Part shown: positions 14,801-26,800 of the stretch, piece after piece
Position numbering within the stretch: position 1 is the stretch's first letter
Layout: every line of letters begins with the position of its first letter
Origin: Litoditis marina
Lineage: Eukaryota > Nematoda > Chromadorea > Rhabditida > Rhabditidae
Reading direction: 5' to 3'
Length of the DNA stretch: 64,000 nt
NCBI GenBank assembly: GCA_964036275.1
Contig: OZ038440.1
Coordinates: 124,001-188,000, forward strand
Translations under genes and position numbers: made by a program
The notes under the pieces: generated by a model
What the model saw: only the letters and a program-made list of their open reading frames with translations
What the model was told of the DNA's origin: nothing
The model's database searches: none

Positions 14801-17800
14801 TTGTATTTTCTAGACAATTACGTTACAGGAGAGCCGCAACCGAAAGAAATGGATGAAGCGCATCCCGAACTGAAGCAGAACTTCATCTCGAAGAACCTCA
14901 AGTCGTTGGGTTTCTCGAAGAAACAGGTACGTAGCTTCACGAAACGAGAGAAAACCTCTCTCAAAATGAAAGTACTACTGGTAAACAGCGGGTTTTCTCT
15001 TATTATGATAGTCTATTTCTTTCCGTGATTTTTACGTCGACCACTTACCTATGAACGATATAGCCAAACGTTCTGTTCGAGAATGATACATCGATATTAC
15101 AGCAAAAATTCGTTTTCTAAAGACTATAGCGTGTTATAAAATTAATGAACGTTTGAATTTATCACTGTACGAGTCCGTGTAGAAATGAAATTGACTATAT
15201 GACGTTTAACGTGACAATTGCAGTATTTTCATTGAGACAAAATAGTTGGTGTGTGCGGTGTGTGCTAACCCTGCTTTCACGTTGTGCGCACCAGAATAAA
15301 CACGCGTTCAGCAGTTGAGAGCATGAAGTAATCATGTGCTGTGTGTCGCACAATTGCCCATATACAGTGAGACAATTGCACAGTCACGTGAAACATGTTG
15401 AACACAGCAGAACTCCGAAACGTGCAATGACAGCGTGCACGATGCCTCATTAGAATGCTTCACTTCACGTGACTATGCATTGACTAACAGCATATCTACC
15501 AGCTCAAACTACAGCGGTTGTCGGTTTAAACTACAGCCCGTGGTGATTGGGTGAAGTTTACACGGTCGTTGCTCACCAGTCAGAAAGAGTTTGAATAGTG
15601 AAATTATGTGGAAACAATTTGATTCAATAGTACTAGTTGTAATACTCATACAAACACATCCATAAACTTAGAATTGGATAGAGAGAAAGATAACGAGAAA
15701 GAAAAAACAATAGAAAAAGAAAGAGAGAGGGTGAGAGATTAAAAAAGTTAATAAGTTAGTGTTGTATGAATTTGGCAAAAAGAGAGAGAGAGAATGAAAA
15801 GGGTTAAACAAGCATGACTGTTTGATGCTCTCTAGAACTTTCAGTTGGGTGAAACTGTTGACATCTCTCGACTCCGTTGACAAGTAGCTGTTGTTGTCAT
15901 CCAGTTCCTAGTGGAATTGAGTGTGGAGTGAGCGACAATTATGGTGACGACGATTGAGCTTCGCAGGCGGCAGTTTTCCTATAGCGCACCAAAATGCACG
16001 TGTGATCAAACTACAAAGAGAGCAAAGTACAGAGAACGCTGTGGCTACTTGTACTTCCTAAACGCTATACAGCTGAAATTCGTCTATAGGGCCACAGTTA
16101 ATTTATAAGTTTTTCCTATGTGCATAAGGAAGGAAGTACGGTCATTTCACGAGACAGTTTTGTTCTTTTTACGTTTTACAATCGGATTGATACTTCATCT
16201 TAGAAACACGAAAATACAATGTTACATTATTTAATAGCCACACCTCAATCTATCAACCTAGTCGTCGCTCATTCTGTTCACACAACACGTAGATGATCTA
16301 ACCACGTGCAACGTGCAGCAACTCTTGGCCAATTCTACAACTAACCGGGTTTTCAGGTAACCTAACCCTTTTTTGGTAACCTCTTTTTCAGGTTACCTTG
16401 TAGGTAACCTGGAAGTGACCTGAAACTAAAATCCGGTTAACGTTCAAACTAACGGTAAAAACCACATTTTGCGTTAGAAAAAGAGGTAACCGGTTTTTCA
16501 TTTTAGGTTACCAACCGATTACCTACTGAGGTAATCTGAAAAATAGGTTACTGTTGTAACCCTCGTACTCACAAAGTCACAACGATTAGGTATTTCAGGC
16601 GATACGTTAGCCTTTTGAATATAACACAACAAAACACTAACTAGACTAGGTTTATTATGAATATAAATAAGACAATACAATAAAGCCTTTATACCTGACA
16701 GGGAGAGAAGAGATAGAACACTAGCCTAGTAGCCAGACTGCTTACTAGCTAGGTAGAGCTTACAATACTCACCAATGCTCGCTGCTTTGTACACGTAAGC
16801 AGACGAGAAGACGTAACACGTTAACAGGGTAGCAGACGTATGCTAATGAGCGTAGACATGATATGCAACTGAGATGATACGTGATAATGGTTCACATATC
16901 CAACACCTCCCCTTTTTAACATCAAACATTGGGGATAAGAATAAGAACGAAACATGAACTAAAGTCACGAAGAGAGACATCGAAGACTAAGCTTAGTAGA
17001 GCGGCACTGATCTTCAATCTTTGGCACGGACTGATTCTTCTTCATCGACACGACATGGGAAAGAGTTCATTTTCTTCTTCTTCCTTCCTCCACGACAAAA
17101 TGTATGCTTCCCGCATCTTGTTCACCATCTCGAGAGACAGCTCGCTTGCTGACAACCGGCATTTCTGATATTCCTTCAGAAGTTGTCCAGCTAATCTTCC
17201 TTCTGTGATTTTGGTCTCAGGGTCAACATACTCAGTTACCCAACCAGCCTCAACACATCCAACTCTGAACTTTTCAGATGTAAACTGCGAACTCAAACCA
17301 GTTACAACAGTTTTCGGGTTTTGTCCAACACTTTTGAACAGTTCCTTCACCGTTCTCATTGTTGACTTCGATCTGATGTCTGTCATCCTTGCAACCACAG
17401 GCCACTTCTCGTCCATATCTTCTGCAACAAGATAGGAAATGCCATTCATTGGTCCAATCACATTGACAGTAACCTTCCGCCACACACTTTTCGGTTTTGT
17501 CAAATCATCATCTGTGTGTCTCTCCTTTCTAGGACCTGACAACTCCTTGACTGATTGACATACCCTCCTTGGTGCTGACGTACTGTATCCTTCCGTTTCC
17601 GCTGACCATGCTGTGCTTACGCCGGAAACTTTCTGCTGTGGAATCACCGGATTTATGGAACTTCCTCGAGCCTTATTCTCTACAGAAAACTCTTCTCTTC
17701 GGAACGTCTCCATATTACCATTTCCTCCATTGATGGTCTGTCCGCTATCCTTCGTTGGTGATTCCAAACTTTCTGCTGTGCCGAGATCTTCCATCTCGCA

Positions 17801-20800
17801 CATGTTCGCCATCTTACTTAAATGATGCGACATTTTCTCGTCTTGTGCTATCCATTCCAAGCCACACAGACTTTCAGCCTTCGACACATACGCATAGCCT
17901 GTTCCAATGGTCGATTTGATCTTGAAATGACATTTGAGTCTGCCCATAACGACCATACTGTCTCCCTTGGCATCTACGACTCGCACTTCTGATCTTCCCA
18001 AGTCTGGACTTCCCATACGTTTCCAATCTTTCACGTTCAACATAGTGATATCAGAACCCGTATCCAACTGCATGTCCAACTTGAATCCGTTGACTTGAAC
18101 AGGCAGGTAACGTCTAACCACGTTAACCTGTTTTCCTGGACTATGAGACTCAACTACCACCGAGTTATTCACACGAGTTCTCACATCCCTCATGCCAGTT
18201 CTGAACTTCTTCGAACGTTCACAGAACTCTGGTTTGTGTCCTGAGCCTTTGCATTTACCACAGTTCCACTTCTTGGATTGGCACTTGCGCGAGATATGAC
18301 CACCTTTTCCGCAGTTCCAACACAAAAGTTCGGAATGTCTCGCTGTGTCAATGCTATCTCCGCTGTCGTTCCTTGTTCTGACCATATTCACATCTTGTGC
18401 TCCTGTTTCAACCATCTTTGCCTCTCGCTTGATGTTGAGCCACAAATCACACTCTTTGTACAGATCATGTAACGTGACAGTCTTCTGATCAGAGTGTTTA
18501 CGGTCCAGAAACATGAGAAGTCGTTGTCTGAGTTCCGCATCTCTGTTAGATTTCAATCCATAAATCCATAACAGTGCCTTCAGACCATCTTTGTCCAACT
18601 CCTGGAGCTTTGCCTTCTCACATTGCTCATTCACGCGGCCAGTGTACTCCATGTAGTCTTCCGTGTCCTTCTTCTCTATTTTGAGACAGTGATATCGTGT
18701 CGAAAACACTGATGTTTTCACATCGAACATCTCCTTCAAAATCTTGATGGTATCGTCAAAAGTCACATCTGCGGTCGAATTTGGTAAGATCTGCTTTGTA
18801 TAGCGATCAAACACATCATTCGAAAGTTTTCCGACCAATAGCCTAACCTTAGACTTGTCATCCAACCTTTCTCCATCCACAGTCAACACTTCTCCATAAC
18901 GTTCGTACCATTTTGAGAAAGTTTGATCACTCTCCGGATCAAAGTTGAAGACTGCTAATCTCCCACTGAGATCAGCCATTAATAGTTGTTCCTGAGACAA
19001 CTGGTAGTGAAGCTACACTGCCTGGTTCTGCTCTCCTCTCCAGCAGTATGTCCTCCAACAACTGCATTCGTTTCTCCTGCTGCTTGAACTGCTCCTCCTG
19101 TCGTTCTTCTTGACGCTTGAGCTGTTCTTGTTGCCCTTGCAACAACTTCAACAACAGTTCCTGCATATTGTTCTCGTCCTTGTCGTCTTCCTTTGTCTTC
19201 GGCATAGTGCTGTTGAATTGATCCTATTCGATCCAATCAACACGGTACACTATCCACAACAACTCTGTTTGCGGCCACCAAATCAAAATTTGGGCAGCGC
19301 TTCGCCTCACCTCGCAAAAGTAACAATCAATTGAAAATTTGGGCAGCAATTCCCCTAAGGAAATGACTTTACCAGCAATTCAACTGGGTGCTTACTTAGC
19401 GGGGGTCGGCGGCAGTACTTACGGTTTCACTTCAACCTAGTACTCCACAACAAACAGTATACTGATTTCCGTTCTCTTCACAGGTCACAGTGTTACTACG
19501 TCTCGCTTTACAAGACGCAGCCAAAGGGGTGTCGATCTCTTCGTACAAGAGACTTTGTAGACGACAATGAACAATATCCGAATCCAACGATCGCAACCAA
19601 TATCCTCCAATGATCGATCGTTCCAGGGAATCCGAACTTACCAGTAACTTACCAGTAAATGCTACGAGAGTTTTGCCTATCCTGATCGCCAATTATGTTG
19701 TAACCCTCGTACTCACAAAGTCACAACGATTAGGTATTTCAGGCGATACGTTAGCCTTTTGAATATAACACAACAAAACACTAACTAGACTAGGTTTATT
19801 ATGAATATAAATAAGACAATACAATAAAGCCTTTATACCTGACAGGGAGAGAAGAGATAGAACACTAGCCTAGTAGCCAGACTGCTTACTAGCTAGGTAG
19901 AGCTTACAATACTCACCAATGCTCGCTGCTTTGTACACGTAAGCAGACGAGAAGACGTAACACGTTAACAGGGTAGCAGACGTATGCTAATGAGCGTAGA
20001 CATGATATGCAACTGAGATGATACGTGATAATGGTTCACATATCCAACAGTTACCAAAAAGGGTTAGGTTACCTGAAAACCCGGTTAGATATAGAATTCA
20101 CCGCAACTCTTCCATTTCGCGTTCTATTACTCCCACGTGTTTCTCACGTGTCACGTGGCATTGCATCATACTAGTCGTATAGTCGATGATAGGACAAATT
20201 CTTCATTTAACAGGGTGTTTCGTTTAACGCATCTGTTCATCGTAAACCGGGTTGATGGTTAACTGGTTCGGAACCTTTCGGTTATCCACTGGTCACTAGA
20301 AAAACGGTTAACTGAAACCTGGTTTATGATTAACCGATTTGGTCAACGAGCACCCGGTTGCTTGTGAAATTGGCTCGATGATAGTGTACTTGGTTCCGTC
20401 GACAGGATCTGGACATAATTGAGAGACGAGGCGCGGACCAAAGGTCCTTCCGACGTACCGCCAAGGAGGACCATTCCGACTCGGCCGCACTGCTCGACCT
20501 ACCCCGCAGCACCTCTACGCGTGGCAAGAAAAAGGCCCGTAGGCTAAACTCCGCAAATGTTCTCTGGGCTACGGTAGTATCGCAGAATGGCTCGCAAACG
20601 CTAGACATTGTCTTTGAGCTGAAAGCGCGTTGGGATAAATGTAGGCTAGCTACTAGCTAGTGAAATAGTGGTTTATTTCCCGGGCTGGGGGGGGGAATCT
20701 TCAATTTATCAAACCCTTATTCGTGAACGGCTCGAGAAACACATATACCTATTTGTAATTCACCAGACATGCTATCGAAGCGAAAATGAATACCACATTG

Positions 20801-23800
20801 AATCGGAAAAGTGGTTTTGAGGAGATATGATTAGTTTTCTGGCGTTTTTACTCAAAACACATCGAGCTTTTGGATCTAATAACAGATATCCCTGAGCCAT
20901 TCTTCAGATAATACCAACCAGAGAACATTTGTGATTTGTTGCACACACGACGCATGTTTTCAATTCACACCGCTAACTGCATGTTTCGCATGGCCTTTGA
21001 TTTCTAACGATATATCGCTCCGCGGATGTTAGACTATATTCAGGATTCTGAATAATTCGAGAGGAAGTTTTGATTGAAGTAATGTGGAACAGAGAACGCA
21101 CAATGAGTGGTGTTTTTCTCGATGTTTCACCTTACTTTTTACTAGTATACTTTTCGTTTTGTTTCTGTCTCAAAAACACCGGCGCGAGGCAGCAATCTTC
21201 TCGGACGTTTTAAAAATTCACGTGATTTTTTCTATGAGAAGCTCATGACGATCTACGATGGTGATTCAACGCTGTGGCTTTACAAAACATAGATCTTCAT
21301 GAGCATCGACAGAAAAAGTTACATGATGAAATACTCTCATGGATGAGAGAGAGAAAGGTGTATAACGGTGTCGCTTGCATGATGCCATCTTTCAAAGCTA
21401 CTGTTATCGAACAACCAATTGTGACGGTTGTTTCGCTATGCTGAGGGAATCTTTTCTAATATGAATAACAAACTGCCGAACCTATCGCCAGGGGTATGTA
21501 GGGTGGATACTACATTTTCAGTCTTGTTCCAGTGTCCTTTCGCTTCGTCTCCCACATTCACTCTTTTCGCATGTTTCGCTTTGGCCGTCCACTAGTTTCA
21601 CTCTCTGCTCGCAAAACGAGCGAAATAACTTGAAAACTCTCTGAAGATGAAACTCAACCTGTTTCCCGGGTTTTCATGTCCTGTAAGGTGTATTTTCACT
21701 AGAAATCTGAACTACTTTTGTGCCAATAGAACTTTGGCCTTGCTGGACAGTCATGAGTACGTATGCTAGAAGATGCCGGCCTCTTCTTCCCATCTTGCGG
21801 CTCCTCAAACATACGCTATTTCTCTGCTCTCACATCCCGCCGGGATGTAAGACGAGAGATAGTGAGGCAGCGCCAGAGCCGCAGGATGGGATGAAGGGGC
21901 CGGGATCTTCCAGCATAGTACTCTGGAGAACAGGTTGGGTTCAGCCTTCAGAGCAGGTTCTCTTCGCGACGTCATCTTCTGTTTCAGCCGGTTCTGACGA
22001 AGGAGGAGGAGGAGCGGATATTCGCCGAGTACCACTACACGGGGGCCACCACCAACATTCATCCCCTGCTCTCGTCCATGATCAACTACACGCATCCCGT
22101 CAAGTTCTCCGGATTCGATGTGGCTGAAGGTGACCTATATGATTCGATGTACCGAATGGAATGTACTAGCCGCGTTGAAAAAAAGATTGACATTACAACT
22201 TTTCATGACCTACGCGGGTCAATTATATGTGTAAACGAGTTCTTAGATTACCTGATCTTAACCTAAGAGTAAAGCCGAACCTCATTAAAACTAACACTGT
22301 AAACTGACTTAAAGGGACCGTACCTCTATAATGTGCAATGTAGGTAATTTTTGAAAAATGAAGAAAGTCATTTATTCTGTTTTGAGGTGAACGTTCATAC
22401 TTTACGTACACAAACTTCAAAAAACCACATTCATTAGAAGCCAACAGGATTTGGGTTACTGTAGTGTAGCAATCATTAATCTATCAGTGCTTTGTAGTTT
22501 TCAAGACATTTAAAAATCTTTTTTCACAGAGTTCATATTGGTAATTTTGGCTATTTTTTGAATATGGTTTCGTAATTTTATGGACATTTTGAAAATTTTG
22601 TACGTAGGTGAACTCGGCGGTGTATGTACGTGCGCGTGGTCGCGCCACATTTTTGAGAACACGGAGCACGACAGCAAGTTGACACCTATATGAATGATTT
22701 TGGTTTTTTAATGCGAACAATACCGAATAATCAGCTCGAACCCCCCAATTAAAGAGGAACGGTCCCTTTAAGGGTCAATCTAGCACTCCTAACGAATGTT
22801 CCTCGAATGTTCCTCACCAGACCGAGAACCATTTCTCTGCCCATTTCCCGAGCGTGTACGCTGTACCTAATGAGACGATCATTGCTTTCGGAAAGAACAG
22901 ACGCGGGCTCGAATGCTGCATGCGACAGATGATTCGCTGTTAAAAGATTCTGCTGTGTATGCCCAGCTACATATGTACATCTCATCGCATAGTACTACTT
23001 GAGCATCTAGTTATATATATTTTCGTAAGGTTCTCATATAGTTCACGCTATTCCCACTGAGACTTCGGCAAGTTGCCAATGAAACATGTAAAGAGCTTTT
23101 TTTCATGAAAAGCTTTTTTACCCACGTACAGTAACAGAGGTGAACTTTTAGTGATTCGGGAAGGATTAACATGATGAAAAGCCGCCGGGAAGTTTTGTTG
23201 GCACGTTGCCGAGGTCTCAGGGGAAATGATTTGAACTATAATTCTTTGTAATTCCAGCCAACAATCTGCACTTCCACATGTCGTCGTTCTCTGAGTCGAC
23301 CGGCCTGGGCTACTTGAAACAGTCGGCCCCGGAGTTCGTCAACTACAACAAACGACAGCTGAGTCGTATATACCCAAAGGGCGCCCGGGTCGATTCCAGT
23401 AATTTCCTACCGCAGGTGAGTAATACAAGACTTGAACACTTTGAAAACTTTTAAAAGTGACTTCATTTTTCTGTTCCAGAGCAGTGTTATTTTCAATTTA
23501 AAGCTGTATTGTCAATTTAACGCTTTGGAATCAGAAAAGAATGTCTCTCTGAAAGGATGTAGCATTGAATGTCAATACGGATAACAAAAATTTTGTACTG
23601 TTATTAAACTTCCCTTTTTTCTAAAACAGTGAAGAATGCCTCTCTGAAATAATTGTTGTTTTCGTCCAACAGTGAAGAATGCCTCTCTAAAATGAACTGT
23701 AGTTATCATACAACATGACCCTTTGGCACTGTGCCGACATGGTTGAAGTCTCCGTAATTGACCTAGGAAATGTTAGACAATCATGTACTTGCTATGCAGA

Positions 23801-26800
23801 CTGGATGTTAGTTTGGAAGAAAAAAGGAGTGGTTCGGTATATTTTAATCAGCTTTCCATGACAACTTCCCCTCAGGCTCTTTTTGGAAGGAATATTCGTT
23901 TAGATTTTCTGGAATGCGGGTTGTCAGATGGTTTCCCTCAACTTCCAAACCCCTGATGTCTACATGCAGTTGAACATGGGAAAGTTCGAGTACAACGGCG
24001 GCACCGGGTAAGTTATACATTCACATTTCGATTTGTAGTTTAATAAATACACGCCAATTTTCAATGTTTTCGACCGAAACTCAATGAAATCAAACTAAAA
24101 GCACATCAGATAGGGCAACACATCGTATCGGCTTGCTATAAAAGAGAGATCTAGAGCGGTGGCCATGTCCTAATTCTAGTTTGATCGAAGAGCACATATT
24201 ATATTGTTAATCTTGCCTGAGTTTCAAGTGGAGCGAACCACAATTACAAGGTCAACACATCTACGCAAGGCGTAGACTGTAGCATACGGATAAAAACACA
24301 GTGACTAAACTACAAACCTAACTCATCGAAATAACCTTTACCGTGTTGGCTTTCTTCTAAGAAGTTTATTTACAACCGGCTTTTCACAGATATTACCTAT
24401 GTTTATGAATAATAGCTATTCATCATGTTTCTATTGTTTTAATGGAATATGATTCTATTAATGAACTATTCTGTCAGTCAATTGCACAGTCACGTTACAT
24501 GTTAAACACAGCAGCTCAGAAACGTGCAATGACAAAGTGCACGATGCTTCATTACAATGATTACTTTACGTGACTAACCGATTCACTTCTAGTATATTTT
24601 CTTTTCAGTTACCTTTTGAAACCGGATTTCATGCGACGTCCCGACCGAACGTTCGATCCATTCTCAGAGTCTCCAGTGGACGGAGTGATAGCCGCGCATT
24701 GTAGTGTACGAGTGAGCACGGTTTTGTTTCGCGTACAGAAGAGGAAATGACAATATCTGGAATGTAGTTTAAACGGCGCAATTTTCGAACTACAGCCGGA
24801 CTATGGAGAGCCAGTTACAAACAAAGCGGCTCAGAGCTAAATGTACAGTATAGGGCCGCATTCCTCTCAAAAACTCTGTAGTCAAGGCCCAAACGAGCGT
24901 GAGAGATTACACTAGTGCTCATAACTTCGCCTTCTGTGTTCATGACGGTCAGAGCGATGTTGGGAGAAGTTCATAGTATTTTCATTCGACTCGAAAATCG
25001 AGACTAATGTTGACTTCATGGCGTTGTTATTGGTATCGGACCACAGATGCGATTTCGCCGCAGATACGTTTTTCCTTTGAGTTCGACTTCGCTTAGTCCA
25101 CTCTCACCAGGAGTTTTCATATCATTAGGCGGTTAACTTCACACATTGCATAAATAATTTCCTGTAATACCGTCCTAGGTCAAAAGGGTAAATTGTATAA
25201 TTTCATCAGAAATGTCAGGTATCTAGATGAAATCTGTGCTTGCAGGTGATAGCCGGCCAATTTCTGTGCGACCGTAAGATAGGGACCTATGTGGAGGTGG
25301 AGATGTACGGCCTGCCCACCGACACCATCCGAAAAGAACACAAGACGAAGGTCGTGCCGGCAAACGGACTGAATCCCGTGTACAACGAGGATCCTTTCGT
25401 CTTCCGCAAGGTAACCACAGGAAGTGACTTTTTTTAGTCTCGTTTTGATACACGCCGTAGTTCACGATTTTTGATCGAAAACTGCGGGAGCAAACGATAG
25501 ACACACGGTGTAGAGAAACGTACACCTTTGAGGCCTGCTTAGCGAACCTCTTAACCAGAACACTGTTTCGGTGTAAATTGAAGGCTGAAAAACGGTTACA
25601 GCAAAATTAACATGGCCTTTAAATTAACATAGCCTTATATCACCAGTTAGTTGAGCTTGTTTACACGAGCAACGTGGTTTTGTATAGTAGTTTCAACTTC
25701 CTAGTTTTCTTATAATTTAATGTTTTGAAACTGACGGAAGATGTACTATTCGCTGAACAAGTCGTTCTAATGTTTCAGTATTCTCGTTCAAACATCCTAG
25801 AAACGAACGAGTGTAATCGACTGAAACTCAATGAATGGAATTATATTTAAGTAAAATCTTCAGGAATCTATGCCATGAAGATATTAATGATACAAATTCA
25901 TTCATGAGTATCCAGTTCCATACATAGAATAGAAAATATGATGTATGCTTGTACTAGAGATAATGTAAACATTGATAACAAATATAAAAATGAGTTTTCG
26001 TTTCAGGTTGTTCTGCCCGAACTGGCTGTCCTCCGTTTCGCCGTGTACGACGAGAACGGAAAGCAGTTGGGACAGAGAATATTGCCGCTCGACGGGCTAC
26101 AGGCCGGCTACAGGCACATATCTCTCCGGACCGACACCAATCAGGTGACCTTCAATAATAATAAGAATATAATAGTTATATTGCACATAAATTATAACAA
26201 CATTGTTTACATTCAAATTTGAATTTGAACGAAACTAAATGACCAATCTTTTTTGTGTATGTTACGTGTATCGAATACATGAATGCCATGTCATGCTAGG
26301 TAACACCGTAATCTTCTCACATCTCCGACCTTAAAATGTCGCTAAAAACCAAGCAACAATTATCCGTTACGTAGAATGACTGGAAAAAAATCATCGAAAC
26401 AATGTGATTGTGCTTTGTAACCAGTGCACAATATTAACTTCATAAATTTATTCGCATAAGCGTGAACAAAGCAATTTACACAACAACAACATGCGATGTC
26501 GAAGCCCTATTTCTTGAGTTATTCCATCTAGTGAGTGAAAAGCTGATATTCCAATAGTTTTCCTATATCGAAGTAGCCTAAATGATCTTCATTTCGTTGC
26601 AGAGTACAATTTTGGTTCCTATTCTTTTTGTGCATATTGTCATCAAGACCTACGTTCCGGACGAATTGAGTGGTTAGTTTATCTCATAAACTAAATGCAT
26701 TTCTCTTTTCATTGCAATGGCTGCCTGTCAATGGTTGACGTTTTCTCCCAGACTGTTGTCTCTGCATATTTGTGACTATGAAGACATAGAATAGTCGTGA

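Larger units (their letters stand above)
16552..20049 (-). mobile_element. Complete non-autonomous LTR retroelement (Gypsy-like), 3498 bp
   Basis: Two 354-bp LTRs, TG at one end and CA at the other, are identical as far as I can read. The host sequence GTTAC is duplicated at both outer borders (16547-16551 and 20050-20054). In element orientation (minus strand) the order is LTR, a TGG-starting primer-binding site, a 77-codon coiled-coil ORF, a 645-codon Gag-protease-integrase-like ORF, a polypurine tract, LTR. The internal region is only 2.8 kb and has no reverse transcriptase or RNase H. It must have been mobilised with enzymes from a related autonomous element (inference). Inserted antisense within intron 15 of egl-8 and inside an older fold-back MITE. 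The family (Ty3/Gypsy) is inferred from the zinc knuckle, protease and integrase-like sequence. Confidence 0.93.
16341..20088. mobile_element. Fold-back MITE split by the LTR element
   Basis: CTAACCGGGTTTTCAGGTAACC at 16341 is matched by its exact complement ending at 20088; the arms stay paired for about 39 bp with a single-base length difference. Without the LTR element the MITE would be about 245 bp. It is full of GGTTACC palindromes and belongs with the GTTAACC fold-back family. The LTR element entered it at GTTAC. So the MITE is older than the retroelement. Confidence 0.8.

Noticed and set aside
17042..19205. Domesticated Gag-derived host gene
   Set aside because: Intact LTRs, PBS, PPT and a perfect target duplication show a mobile copy rather than a domesticated gene, although the retained frame is unusual.
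16552..20049. Autonomous retroelement with reverse transcriptase hidden in another frame
   Set aside because: All six frames of the 2.8-kb interior were considered; besides the two ORFs there is no room or open frame for reverse transcriptase and RNase H.
21720..22127. 135-codon plus-strand ORF and a 96-codon minus-strand ORF
   Set aside because: Both run through a fold-back MITE and the out-of-frame sequence of egl-8 exon 16.
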